Assembly: GCF_000759885.1 (NCBI RefSeq)
Contig: NZ_JNAH01000003.1
Span: 124,001 to 188,000, forward strand
Reading direction: 5' to 3'
Length of the DNA: 64,000 nt
Origin: Prochlorococcus marinus str. GP2
GTDB taxonomy: Bacteria; Cyanobacteriota; Cyanobacteriia; PCC-6307; Cyanobiaceae
Part shown: one piece after another, positions 38,938 to 48,452 of the stretch
Layout of the letters: each line of letters starts with the position of its first letter
How positions within the stretch are numbered: the stretch's first letter is position 1
The notes under the pieces: generated by a model
Told to the model about the DNA's origin: nothing
The model's database searches: none
What the model saw: only the letters and a program-made list of their open reading frames with translations
Made by a program: the position numbers and the translations under genes

Positions 38938-39534
38938 ATGTTTCTTGTTATTGATAATTACGATAGTTTTACATATAACCTTGTTCAATATTTAGGAGAA
39001 CTTTCTGTTGATCATGAAATTACTAAAGAATTAATAGTTAAAAGAAATGATGAAATTACTCTAGATGAAATTATCAAACTAAATCCTAGTGGAATCCTAT
39101 TATCTCCAGGTCCTGGTAATCCAGATCAATCTGGAATTTGTCTGCCAATACTAAAAAAATTATCTAAAAATATTCCGACATTAGGAGTTTGTTTAGGGCA
39201 TCAAGCTTTGGCCCAAGCTTTTGGAGGTAAGGTTATAGTTGGGAGAGAACTTATGCATGGTAAGACATCCAAAATATTTCATAATCAAAAAGGTTTGTTT
39301 AAAGATATCGAGACTCCATTTGTGGCAACTAGATATCATAGTCTTATAGTTGATTCAAGTTCATTACCAACTTGTTTCGATATAACTGCGACTTTAGAAG
39401 ACTCAACTATTATGGCTATTTCTCACAAAGAATATAAGCATTTACATGGAGTACAGTTTCATCCTGAAAGTGTATTGACACAATTTGGTCATAAATTAAT
39501 TAGTAATTTTCTAAAAATGGCTGAACAAAAGTAA
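38938..39534 (+). CDS. trpG: Anthranilate/aminodeoxychorismate synthase glutamine amidotransferase
   Basis: Class I glutamine amidotransferase that supplies ammonia to TrpE or PabB. The 198-residue domain has catalytic Cys85 in GVCLGHQALAQAFGG and the His175/Glu177 dyad in HGVQFHPES. The oxyanion region LLSPGPGNP (about 54-62) is intact. A single TrpG/PabA may serve both tryptophan and folate pathways, so the symbol is nominal. Followed 20 bases later by an MBL-fold gene. Confidence 0.94.
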   Translation: MFLVIDNYDSFTYNLVQYLGELSVDHEITKELIVKRNDEITLDEIIKLNPSGILLSPGPGNPDQSGICLPILKKLSKNIPTLGVCLGHQALAQAFGGKVIVGRELMHGKTSKIFHNQKGLFKDIETPFVATRYHSLIVDSSSLPTCFDITATLEDSTIMAISHKEYKHLHGVQFHPESVLTQFGHKLISNFLKMAEQK

Positions 39535-39554
39535 AATATAAAAAAATTTATAAT

Positions 39555-40280
39555 ATGATTTCTCAAATTAAAAACATTTTCTTTTTTATACTATTCAGCT
39601 CTTTTTTGCCGACCTCATTATTGGCAAGAAATTTAGTAATAAAAAGTCTAGGACATAGTAGTTTCTTAATTAATAGTGCTGAAAAATCGATTCTTATAAA
39701 TCCCTTTAAAGCAATAGGTTGTGCAAGCAATTTAAAAGAGCCAAAAGAAGTCAACGTGGATTTTATATTGGCTAGTTCTAGGCTTCCAGATGAAGGATAT
39801 AATCCTAATAATCAATTAATGTTTGTAGAGCCAGGAATCTACCAATTTGAGGATATTTTATTAAATGGAATTTCCGTCCCACATGACAGAGTAGATGGAA
39901 GAAGATTTGGGATGGCAACTGTTTGGAGTTGGGAGCAGAATGATCTTAAAATTGTTCATATGGGAGGTGCTGCTGGTGATATTGATATCAATAGTCAAAT
40001 TATTTTGTCTCGCCCAGATATCTTATTTATTTCAATTGGAGGGGGAAAAAAATCTTATGATGGGAAAGAAGCCTCAAGAATCATTAATATTTTAAAACCT
40101 AATGTAGTTATTCCTGTTCATTTTGTTCGCGGGAAAAAAATTAATAAAGAATGTGATTTCTCAAATGCTGATTTGTTTATCGAAAATATGAAAGATTTCA
40201 AAGTAAAATATGTAGGAAAAAATTTTAAAATAAAACCTAAAAGAATAGATGAAAATACAATTTATATTTTCAGTGATTAA
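39555..40280 (+). CDS. MBL-fold protein with signal peptide, metal motif missing
   Basis: A 241-residue protein with a likely signal peptide (about 1-24, ending LLARN). The mature part has metallo-beta-lactamase fold hallmarks: GHSSFLI (33-39), ILINPF (46-51), the region FILASSRLPDEGY (70-82), VHMGGAAGD (134-142) and VVIPVHF (184-190). The usual HxHxDH zinc motif, expected at 70-82, is absent. UlaG-like L-ascorbate lactonase family members have this layout with the motif intact. It is possibly a non-catalytic exported relative. It follows trpG and overlaps the end of convergent hisC by 4 bases. Confidence 0.75.
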   Translation: MISQIKNIFFFILFSSFLPTSLLARNLVIKSLGHSSFLINSAEKSILINPFKAIGCASNLKEPKEVNVDFILASSRLPDEGYNPNNQLMFVEPGIYQFEDILLNGISVPHDRVDGRRFGMATVWSWEQNDLKIVHMGGAAGDIDINSQIILSRPDILFISIGGGKKSYDGKEASRIINILKPNVVIPVHFVRGKKINKECDFSNADLFIENMKDFKVKYVGKNFKIKPKRIDENTIYIFSD

Positions 40281-41386
40281 TTTATTAAATCTAAATCCTT
40301 GTAATTATCCCAGAAAAAACTCATCTGTTCTTTTGTTCCAATACTAACCCTTATTGACTGACCAATATCTTTTTTGTTTTCCATACTTCTAATAAGAATA
40401 CCTTTTTCTCTCATCTGTTCTATTAATATTTTAGGATCTTTTTTAGGCCAAATTAAGAAATAATTACCTCCACTGAAGTGAGTTCTGATTTTTGTTGATT
40501 TAAATTTATTTAAAATCCATTCTCTTGCCTTTTTTACTTCTAAAACATAATTTTCTACATATGATTTGTCATTAAGTGCTGCTAATGCTGCTGTTATAGC
40601 AAAGCTATTAACATCATATGGTCCTGTAACTTTATTGATGTATTTAATTAAAATTTTATTGCCAAAAGTAAAGCCTATTCTTAAACCAGCTAAACCTGCA
40701 GTTTTTGAGAGAGATTGTATTATTAGTATGTTTTTATTCTTTTCAAAATCTATTGATCTAAGAAGACTATCTCCGTCAAATTTTTCATATAGTTCATCAA
40801 CAATTATCAATGAATCTTTTTTGAGATTAGCTAAGTTAATTATTTCTTGAGAGCTTAAAACCGTTCCTGTTGGATTATTAGGGTTGCAAATAAATATTAA
40901 CTTGGGATTATGCTTTATTATTTTTTCACCAAATTCTTCCATGGGGAATATAAAATTTTCTCCAATGTATGAACAACTGATTTTCTTCATTCCTCGCATT
41001 TCTGCGCAAGGAGAATAATAACCAAAAGTTGGATTTGTGGTTAGAAATATTTGATCTTTTTCTCCAAAGCAATGGAAAATTGCATTTATTGCTGCATCTG
41101 CTCCATTGAAAATTCCGATTTCATCATTATCAAATTTCCTTGAATCAAGATATTTTTCACATAAAAATTTTTTTAAAAAATTATATTCTGGATAAATTGA
41201 AATCTCATCTAATTTTATCGCTTGTAATGCCTCTATTACCTTAGGACTTGGACCTAAAGTATTTTCATTAAAATCTAAGCGGAGTAAATTTCTTCTATTT
41301 TCTAAAGGTGCAGAGTAAGACTGCATATTTATTATTTCTTCTCTTGGATTTGGGAAAAGATTATCTACTGGATTAAAATCATTCAT
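40277..41386 (-). CDS. hisC: Histidinol-phosphate aminotransferase family (class I/II PLP enzyme)
   Basis: Fold type I aminotransferase of 369 residues. Key residues: N-terminal LDFNENTLGPSPK (37-49, HisC-type), NPNNPTG (168-174), Asp/Tyr region VDELYEKF, and PLP lysine K228 in SLSKTAGLAGLRIGF. The best match is HisC, though aromatic aminotransferase relatives cannot be ruled out. The start ATG overlaps the TAA of argS by one base (TAATG), so translation is likely coupled to argS. Confidence 0.87.
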   Translation of the reverse strand: MNDFNPVDNLFPNPREEIINMQSYSAPLENRRNLLRLDFNENTLGPSPKVIEALQAIKLDEISIYPEYNFLKKFLCEKYLDSRKFDNDEIGIFNGADAAINAIFHCFGEKDQIFLTTNPTFGYYSPCAEMRGMKKISCSYIGENFIFPMEEFGEKIIKHNPKLIFICNPNNPTGTVLSSQEIINLANLKKDSLIIVDELYEKFDGDSLLRSIDFEKNKNILIIQSLSKTAGLAGLRIGFTFGNKILIKYINKVTGPYDVNSFAITAALAALNDKSYVENYVLEVKKAREWILNKFKSTKIRTHFSGGNYFLIWPKKDPKILIEQMREKGILIRSMENKKDIGQSIRVSIGTKEQMSFFWDNYKDLDLIN

Positions 41387-43200
41387 TACATTCTTTCTAA
41401 AGTTTCAATTCCTAGAAGCTCTAAGCTTAATTTTAGTGTTTTTGCAGTTAGATCACATAAATTCAGTCTAGAAATTTTTTTATATTTTTCTTCTTTGAGT
41501 ATTGGAACTTGATCATAGAATCTATTAAAAGTCTGACATAGCTCAAAAAGATAATTGCATAATCTATTTGGCATTAAGTCTTTTTCAATAGATATTATGA
41601 CTTCATCGAACTTAAGTAATTTTCGAATAAGTTTCCATTCAGATTTATGTTCATAATTTATATATTGACAATCTTTAGAGTCATAAAAAAAATCATTTTT
41701 TCTATTAATTCCTGCAATTCTTACCAGTGTATATAACAAATAGGGAGCCGTATTACCATTCAGGGAAAGCATTTTATCAAAACTAAATTGATAATTAGTA
41801 ATTCTATTTTGGCTTAAATCTGCATACTTAACAGCACCTAATCCAATGATTCTTGAAGTATTTGTAATAAAATCTTCTGTCTCATAACGATTTTCATCTT
41901 CTAATCTTTTCAATAAATCTTCTTTTGCTCTTCTAACTGCTTCTTTTAATAAATCTTTTAAACGTATTGTTTCACCTTCCCTTGTCTTTAGTTTTTTGCC
42001 ATCAATTCCTTGAACTAAACCAAAAGGGACATGGTCTACTTGACAATTGTCTGGGATCCATTTTGCTTTTTTTGCAACTTGAAAAACTCCAGCAAAATGA
42101 TTTGCTTGTCCATGATCAGTTACATAAATAATTCTAGAAGCATCATCTCCATCAGGTGGTTTATTGAATCTGTATCTTATAGCAGCAAGATCGGTAGTAG
42201 CGTAGTTAAAACCTCCATCTTTTTTTTGAATAATTAGCGGTAAAGGTTTGCCTTCTTTATTAGTCATCCCATCTAAAAATACACATTTTGCCCCTTGATC
42301 TTCTATTAATATTTTTTTAAAATTCAAATCCTCAATAACTGATTTTAAGAAGGGATTATAAAAAGATTCACCTCTTTCTTCTATTTTTATTTTTAAATTT
42401 CTATAGATTTCATCAAATTCTTTTCTAGATTGATCACATAATAATTTCCAAGCTTTAATCGATTTAATATCTCCACTTTGTAACTTAACTACTTCTTCTC
42501 TAGATCTTTTTTGGAATTCAGATTCATTATCAAATCTTTTTTTTGATTCTTTATAAAATTCAACTAAATCACTTATTTTAATATTCCCTATCTCTTCTAA
42601 ATTATTTGAATATAAATCTTTGAGCTGAGTAATAAGCATTCCAAATTGCGTTCCCCAATCGCCAACATGATTCAGCCTTAATACTTGATAACCTCTTAAC
42701 TCGAAAATTCTTGATATTGAATCGCCTATTATTGTTGATCTTAAATGCCCTACATGCATTTCTTTAGCAATATTAGGACTAGAAAAATCTACGATGACTT
42801 TATTTGATAAACCACTATCTAAATCTTTTTTAATTTGAGGTACGCCAGCCCTTTGGCATTGAATATTTGATTTAATTTCATTTATGAGAACTTCATCTTT
42901 TAATTTTATATTGATAAATCCAGGTCCAGCTATTTCTAGACTCTTACATAATTTTGTTATGCTTTTATTTTTATTTAAAAGGTTAATTAAATCAGTAGAA
43001 ATATCTCTTGGATTCTTCTTATATATTTTAGATAAACTTAAACAAACATTACATTGATAATCACCAAATTCCTCTTTTGATGATTGTGTAATTAAATTTT
43101 TTCGAAGAATTTCAAATTCTCCTTTTTTATCATTTTTTTCAAGACTATCTAAAAGAGATTTTTCAAATTGTTTTGTTAATTCTTTAAAAATGATTAGCAT
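41386..43200 (-). CDS. argS: Arginyl-tRNA synthetase
   Basis: Class I aminoacyl-tRNA synthetase, 604 residues. The HIGH-box is HVGH (149-152) within [16 protein letters not shown]. The KMSKS-like loop is degenerate, as is normal in ArgRS (around KKLKTREG, near residue 400). The N-terminal Add1 domain and the C-terminal anticodon-binding DALR domain are both recognisable. It is followed by hisC with a one-base overlap and preceded by nadC with a 15-base gap. Confidence 0.97.
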   Translation of the reverse strand: MLIIFKELTKQFEKSLLDSLEKNDKKGEFEILRKNLITQSSKEEFGDYQCNVCLSLSKIYKKNPRDISTDLINLLNKNKSITKLCKSLEIAGPGFINIKLKDEVLINEIKSNIQCQRAGVPQIKKDLDSGLSNKVIVDFSSPNIAKEMHVGHLRSTIIGDSISRIFELRGYQVLRLNHVGDWGTQFGMLITQLKDLYSNNLEEIGNIKISDLVEFYKESKKRFDNESEFQKRSREEVVKLQSGDIKSIKAWKLLCDQSRKEFDEIYRNLKIKIEERGESFYNPFLKSVIEDLNFKKILIEDQGAKCVFLDGMTNKEGKPLPLIIQKKDGGFNYATTDLAAIRYRFNKPPDGDDASRIIYVTDHGQANHFAGVFQVAKKAKWIPDNCQVDHVPFGLVQGIDGKKLKTREGETIRLKDLLKEAVRRAKEDLLKRLEDENRYETEDFITNTSRIIGLGAVKYADLSQNRITNYQFSFDKMLSLNGNTAPYLLYTLVRIAGINRKNDFFYDSKDCQYINYEHKSEWKLIRKLLKFDEVIISIEKDLMPNRLCNYLFELCQTFNRFYDQVPILKEEKYKKISRLNLCDLTAKTLKLSLELLGIETLERM

Positions 43201-43215
43201 TAATTATTCAATTAT

Positions 43216-44094
43216 TTATCTATATGATTTTTTAATATAACGCATACTCAAATCAATCCAATTACTTTTGGTGATTGAAGAACTTGTTGAAATCAAATCA
43301 ATACCTTTTATTAGATATTTACTAATTTCTTCAGGGTTAATTCCAGAAACTTCTATTATCAAATTTTTATTAACTTCTTTTTTTAAGCTATTCATTGATA
43401 AATCTCTTAATTCTTGAACGTTTTTTTTGATTGTTTCAGGACTCAGTTCATCTAATAAGACACTATCTGCTCCTGCTAATACTGCTTCTTTTGCCTGTTC
43501 GATATTCTCAGCTTCAATTATGATATGAGTTGTAAAAGGTGAATTTAGTCGAATTTTTTTTACTGCATTATTAAGATTATCTGTCCATGCAATGTGATTT
43601 TCTTTTATCATAGCTGAGTCGTATAATCCCATTCTATGATTCACTCCACCTCCGCATTTGAATGCATATTTTTCAAATATTCTTAAGCCAGGAGTAGTTT
43701 TCCTAGTATCTGCTAATTTTATATTTGTACCTTCTAACTTATTTACAAGATTCTTTGTGTATGTTGATATTCCAGATAAATGCATTGCTATATTTAAGCC
43801 TATTCTTTCACTAGCTAGCAAACTTTTTGAAGGTCCATATATTTCTAAGAGTTTTTGATCTTTAACAAATTGATCTCCATCAGAGATATTAAATTTTGAA
43901 CTGATTTTTAAATCAATTTTTTTAAAAATTTCTTTTATTATCTCTACACCACAAAATATACCACCTTCTTTTGCAATCCAATATGCATTACCATTCTCTT
44001 CTGTAATAGAAGGACTTGTAAGATCTCCCCTCCCTATATCTTCATCGATCCAATTATCAATGATCTTACTAATTATTGGAGTATTTAAATCCAC
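43216..44094 (-). CDS. nadC: Nicotinate-nucleotide pyrophosphorylase (carboxylating)
   Basis: Converts quinolinate and PRPP to nicotinate mononucleotide in de novo NAD synthesis. The 292-residue protein has DEDIGRGDLTS near the N-terminus, ADTRKTTPGLR (about 129-139), the substrate-binding CGGGVNHRMGLYD (about 147-159) and C-terminal IEVSGINPE. Length normal. It opens the nadC-argS-hisC run. Confidence 0.95.
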   Translation of the reverse strand: MDLNTPIISKIIDNWIDEDIGRGDLTSPSITEENGNAYWIAKEGGIFCGVEIIKEIFKKIDLKISSKFNISDGDQFVKDQKLLEIYGPSKSLLASERIGLNIAMHLSGISTYTKNLVNKLEGTNIKLADTRKTTPGLRIFEKYAFKCGGGVNHRMGLYDSAMIKENHIAWTDNLNNAVKKIRLNSPFTTHIIIEAENIEQAKEAVLAGADSVLLDELSPETIKKNVQELRDLSMNSLKKEVNKNLIIEVSGINPEEISKYLIKGIDLISTSSSITKSNWIDLSMRYIKKSYR

Positions 44095-44177
44095 TAAACT
44101 AAAAAAATAATTAATTAATGAAAATTCATCTAAAGTTAGAGAATCAACTATATATCACTATCTAATTTAACTCAAAT

Positions 44178-45560
44178 TTATTTACCAATACAAAACTTAG
44201 AAAAAATATTATCTAGAAGTTCCTCCGTTAATTCTTGACCAGTTATTTTAGATAAGTTTTGAATTCCATCTCTCAGTTCTATCGATAACAAATCAAATGG
44301 CAATTTATTTTTAATGATTTCATCAGTATCATTTAAATTAGATAGGCAAGCAGACAAATTTGTTAGATGTCTTTCGTTTAAAAATATATTGATATTTTCT
44401 ACTTGTTTTAATCCACATTTTTTTATGATTGTGTCGATTAATAATCTTTCACCATCATTATGCTTAATGCTCATCAGAATTGTGTTTTTTAACTCATTTG
44501 AATTAATATTTTTGCGATCAATTAAATCTTTTTTATTGCCCAAAATAGTAATTAATTTGTCTTTGGGGATTTCTTCTATTATTTTTTTGTCTTCTTCATT
44601 AAATCCTTCCTCAAGACTATAAATATAAATTATAAAATCTGACTCTTTAATTTTCCCAAAACTTTTTTTAATTCCAATACTTTCAATTTGTTCATGAGTT
44701 TCTCTTATGCCAGCAGTATCAATTATTTTCATTGGAATATCATTAATAGTTAAATTAACTTCAATAACATCTCTAGTTGTTCCAGGAATATTAGTTACGA
44801 TTGCTTTTTCTTTTTTTGCAAGCAAATTTAGTAAAGAGCTTTTACCAACATTTGTTTTACCTATAAGCGCAATGGATATTCCATTGTGAATATATGAATT
44901 TCTTTTTGCATTTTCTATTAGTAATTCTATTTTTTCTTTTACTTTTTTAATTTTTTTTAGATATTTTGTGTAATCAAAATCTGTGAAGTCTTCTTCAAAA
45001 TCAACTCTCGCTTCTATTTCGCAAAGTTGATTTATAAGGTCATTTTTAATATCATTAATTTTTTTCTTTATTTCTCCTTGAATCCCACTAAAAGCCAACT
45101 CTGCTGATCTTGTATTACTTGCATTAATTAATTGATTAATCGACTCGGCTTGAGTAAGGTCTATTTTTCCATTAAGAAAAGCTCTTTGACTAAATTCTCC
45201 TGGATTTGCGAGTCTAACTCTAGAATTACAAGATAATAATCTTTTTAGAACTTTATTTACTATGATAATTCCTCCATGGCAATGAAGTTCCACTACATCC
45301 TCTCCTGTGAAGCTATTTGGTGATTTCATTACTAAAATTAAAACCTCATCTATAAATTTATTTTGTTTATTTTCCTTAATAAAACCATAAAAAACTCTAT
45401 GTGATTCCCATGCATATTTGGATTTAGTTTGAACAATCTTTTTGCAAGAATTTATTGAGTCTTTCCCTGATACTCTTATTATCGCAACTCCTCCTTTCCC
45501 TATACTTATAGCTGAAGCAATTGCGGCTATGGTATCTTCTGTAGTAACTATCGAATCCAT
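44178..45560 (-). CDS. mnmE: tRNA modification GTPase MnmE
   Basis: With MnmG installs cmnm5 at U34 of some tRNAs. The 460-residue protein has the N-terminal tetrahydrofolate-binding domain ([20 protein letters not shown]), a helical middle, a G domain with G1 GKTNVGKSS (234-242), G3 [13 protein letters not shown]4 NKKD, and the C-terminal FCIGK with the conserved Cys. The TAA stop and DUF2062 region give no operon link. MnmG is not in the window. Confidence 0.96.
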   Translation of the reverse strand: MDSIVTTEDTIAAIASAISIGKGGVAIIRVSGKDSINSCKKIVQTKSKYAWESHRVFYGFIKENKQNKFIDEVLILVMKSPNSFTGEDVVELHCHGGIIIVNKVLKRLLSCNSRVRLANPGEFSQRAFLNGKIDLTQAESINQLINASNTRSAELAFSGIQGEIKKKINDIKNDLINQLCEIEARVDFEEDFTDFDYTKYLKKIKKVKEKIELLIENAKRNSYIHNGISIALIGKTNVGKSSLLNLLAKKEKAIVTNIPGTTRDVIEVNLTINDIPMKIIDTAGIRETHEQIESIGIKKSFGKIKESDFIIYIYSLEEGFNEEDKKIIEEIPKDKLITILGNKKDLIDRKNINSNELKNTILMSIKHNDGERLLIDTIIKKCGLKQVENINIFLNERHLTNLSACLSNLNDTDEIIKNKLPFDLLSIELRDGIQNLSKITGQELTEELLDNIFSKFCIGK

Positions 45561-45626
45561 CTCTCGCTTTGTTATGGATAATTAAGTAAAATTATCAAGA
45601 ATTTAATTTTGAAATTTTCTTTCTGA

Positions 45627-46070
45627 ATGAGATTTAAAAGAGATATTACCTATAAGAAAATTCTATCATTATTTAGGAATCAGAATGGAAGTCCTTTCTT
45701 TAATGCTACAGGTTTAGCTATAGGGGTATTTAGTGGCTGCTTTCCTTTTTTTGGGTTTCAGACTTTAATAGGGGTATTTTTAGCGAAAATAGCAAAGGGA
45801 AATATTGTTCTAGCTGCAATTGGTACTTGGATCAGCAATCCTTTTACTTATATTCCACTTTATTATTTTAACTATAAAGTTGGTTCGATTTTTTTTAATA
45901 ATTCTTCTAATAAAATTCTTGAAAAGAATTTAGTTATTGATGACTTATGGAACCAAGGAAGAATTTTTTCCCTAAAATTACTTTTAGGTTCTTCATTTGT
46001 AGGTATTTTATTAGCTTTGATTTGCGGAAGTATTGCTTTCTTTATCTACAAGATAAAAAGTAAAAGATAG
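45627..46070 (+). CDS. DUF2062 membrane protein
   Basis: A 147-residue protein with three to four hydrophobic segments, and the DUF2062 pattern: a basic N-terminus, GLAIGVFSGCFPFFGFQT (about 31-48), NIVLAAIGTWISNPFTY (about 61-77). Function unknown; family members are small predicted inner-membrane proteins. It is divergent from mnmE and convergent with spoT/rel (18 bases between the ends). Confidence 0.83.
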   Translation: MRFKRDITYKKILSLFRNQNGSPFFNATGLAIGVFSGCFPFFGFQTLIGVFLAKIAKGNIVLAAIGTWISNPFTYIPLYYFNYKVGSIFFNNSSNKILEKNLVIDDLWNQGRIFSLKLLLGSSFVGILLALICGSIAFFIYKIKSKR

Positions 46071-46088
46071 ATTGATCTGAGTTTGTAA

Positions 46089-48398
46089 TTAACTTTGTCC
46101 AACTCTGGCAATGTCTAAAACATCTGCCATTGATTTAATTTGTTCAATTGTTTTGTGAAGTTGATTATAACTTTCAAGACCTACACAAAGATTTATAATA
46201 GCTGGTTTACCATAAGCAGTTTTAACATTTGCATCGCTAACGTTTATACCTTTATCAGATAACCGCATAAGAATATCTTTAAGGACTCCAACTCTATCTA
46301 TTACTTCTATTCGTAGCTGAATTGGAAACTTATTATCGCCAGTTTTATTATCTTGATTCCAACCAACAGGTAATCTCCTCTCTATTGGAATTGGTATTAC
46401 ATTTTCACAATCTTCCCTATGTATGGTTATCCCATGGTTGCCAAGCGATACAGTTCCGATAATATCCTCGCCTGGAAGTGGTGTACAACATTTACCTATT
46501 CTGTAATCAAGACCTTCTATCCCGGAAATTGGTGATTTAGCTGCCGCATTAGATTTATTAGTGGATAAATTACTATTACTTTTAATAGATTTTGCTATTT
46601 CAGAGTCAGAAACATTTTTTACATCTTCTGTTTGTAATTTTATTTCTTCTCTTAGTCTATTTAATACTTGATGCAAAGTTAAACCACCAAAACCAAGAGA
46701 TGCAAGAAGGTCTTCAGAAGTTTTTAAATTGCATCGATTTGCAACTTTTTTCATGGCTTCACTAGAAAGTAATGCTTCAAAACCGTTTCGACCTACTTCT
46801 TTTTCAAGTAAATCTCTACCTCTTTTAATCGTTTCATCACGATGGCTTTTCTTATACCATTGGCGGATTCTATTTTTAGCAGTTGGCGTAACTACAAAGT
46901 TCAGCCAATCCAAGCTTGGAGTAGCATTATTACTTGTCAAAATTTCTATGAAGTCACCATTTTGAAGTGCTGTAGATAATGGAGAAAGCTTTTCATTAAT
47001 TCTTATTCCACTACAGTGATTTCCAACTTCAGAATGAATTCTGTAGGCAAAATCTATCGCGGTAGATCCTTTCCTTAAACCAACAACATCTCCTTTTGGA
47101 GTGATTACAAATACTTCTTCATCAAATAAATCTTCTTTAATTGAAGCTAAATAATCATTATGATCCCTTTCATTACCTTCTTGTTGCCATTCTACTAATT
47201 GTCTTAGCCAATTAAATCTCTCGGCATTACTTTTAGCAGGAGAACCACCTTCTTTGTATTGCCAATGAGCAGCAATACCATATTCAGCAATTTGATGCAT
47301 CGAAGCAGTTCTAATTTGAACTTCAATAGGTCGATGTCTCCCAATCACAGAAGTGTGTAAGGACTGGTACCCATTGGGTTTTGGTAATCCTATATAGTCT
47401 TTAAATCTTCCTGGAATTGGTTTGAAAGTATCATGAACAACTGCTAAAGCTCTGTAACAACTATCTGAATTGTCCACGATAATTCTAAGGGCAGCAACAT
47501 CATAAATCTCGTGAAAATGCTTTTGTTGTCTTTTCATTTTGCTCCAGATGCCATAAAGATGTTTTGGCCTTCCTGTTTTTTCAAAATTTTTCAAACCTGC
47601 TGAAACCAAGTTTTCCTTCATAAGATTTAAAGTTACTTTTAATCTTTTTTCTCTATCACTTCTTTTAACAGCGATTTGATCTTTAAGATCTAGATATTCT
47701 TTAGGCTCTAGGAATTTAAAAGCTAAATCTTCTAATTCCCATTTAAATCTGTTTATTCCTAGTCGATTAGCTAATGGTGCATAAATCTCTCTTGTCTCTC
47801 TCGCTATTCTTAGTTTTTTCTCATCATTTAGCCATTCAATTGTTCTCATGTTATGAAGTCGATCTGCAAGTTTTACTAACACAACTCTGATATCGCTGGC
47901 CATAGCCAAAAACATTTTCCTAAGATTTTCAGCTTGTGCTTCAGTCCTGTTGTTAAAGTGGATTCCACCTAATTTTGTTACACCCTCCACAAGTATTTTT
48001 ACTTCTAATCCAAAATTTGTTTCTATTTCGGATAAATCAATTCCAGTATCTTCAACAACATCATGTAAAAGGCCTGCAGCAATAACAGATGAACTAGCAC
48101 CTATTTCTTTGAGGAGATTTGCAACAGCAACCGGGTGGATAATGTATGGCTCGCCGCTCGCGCGGAATTGTCCATCATGAGCTTTGTAAGCAAGTTTAAA
48201 AGCCTTTACTATAAGGTTTTGATTCTCATCATTTTCTTTATTTGATTTTTCAAAACTATTAATATCTTTAAGAAGCCAATCGGGAATTTTTATTTGATAA
48301 TTCAAAGATTCACTTTCATATTTTTTATTTTCAGGCAAAATAGTTTTGGAAACTTCAATTTCGTTTTTTTCTTTTGAATTTGCAGCTGCCTCTGACAT
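46089..48398 (-). CDS. spoT: Bifunctional (p)ppGpp synthetase/hydrolase (Rel/SpoT)
   Basis: Stringent-response enzyme, 769 residues. The N-terminal HD hydrolase has H74 and HD112-113 (LLHDVVEDTG). The synthetase domain follows (around 270-390, IYDVAALRIIVDN and GRFKDYIGLPKPNGYQSLHT), then the TGS domain (near 425-487, FVITPKGDVVGLRKGS) and a C-terminal ACT domain (about 695-765). Both catalytic halves look intact, so synthesis and hydrolysis are expected. It is the only Rel homologue seen in the window. It diverges from the double ABC ATPase with 54 bases between starts. Confidence 0.96.
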   Translation of the reverse strand: MSEAAANSKEKNEIEVSKTILPENKKYESESLNYQIKIPDWLLKDINSFEKSNKENDENQNLIVKAFKLAYKAHDGQFRASGEPYIIHPVAVANLLKEIGASSSVIAAGLLHDVVEDTGIDLSEIETNFGLEVKILVEGVTKLGGIHFNNRTEAQAENLRKMFLAMASDIRVVLVKLADRLHNMRTIEWLNDEKKLRIARETREIYAPLANRLGINRFKWELEDLAFKFLEPKEYLDLKDQIAVKRSDREKRLKVTLNLMKENLVSAGLKNFEKTGRPKHLYGIWSKMKRQQKHFHEIYDVAALRIIVDNSDSCYRALAVVHDTFKPIPGRFKDYIGLPKPNGYQSLHTSVIGRHRPIEVQIRTASMHQIAEYGIAAHWQYKEGGSPAKSNAERFNWLRQLVEWQQEGNERDHNDYLASIKEDLFDEEVFVITPKGDVVGLRKGSTAIDFAYRIHSEVGNHCSGIRINEKLSPLSTALQNGDFIEILTSNNATPSLDWLNFVVTPTAKNRIRQWYKKSHRDETIKRGRDLLEKEVGRNGFEALLSSEAMKKVANRCNLKTSEDLLASLGFGGLTLHQVLNRLREEIKLQTEDVKNVSDSEIAKSIKSNSNLSTNKSNAAAKSPISGIEGLDYRIGKCCTPLPGEDIIGTVSLGNHGITIHREDCENVIPIPIERRLPVGWNQDNKTGDNKFPIQLRIEVIDRVGVLKDILMRLSDKGINVSDANVKTAYGKPAIINLCVGLESYNQLHKTIEQIKSMADVLDIARVGQS

Positions 48399-48452
48399 TT
48401 TATATTGCTTTAGATGTATTTTATTTAGGTCTAGAAAAATTTGCTATAAATC

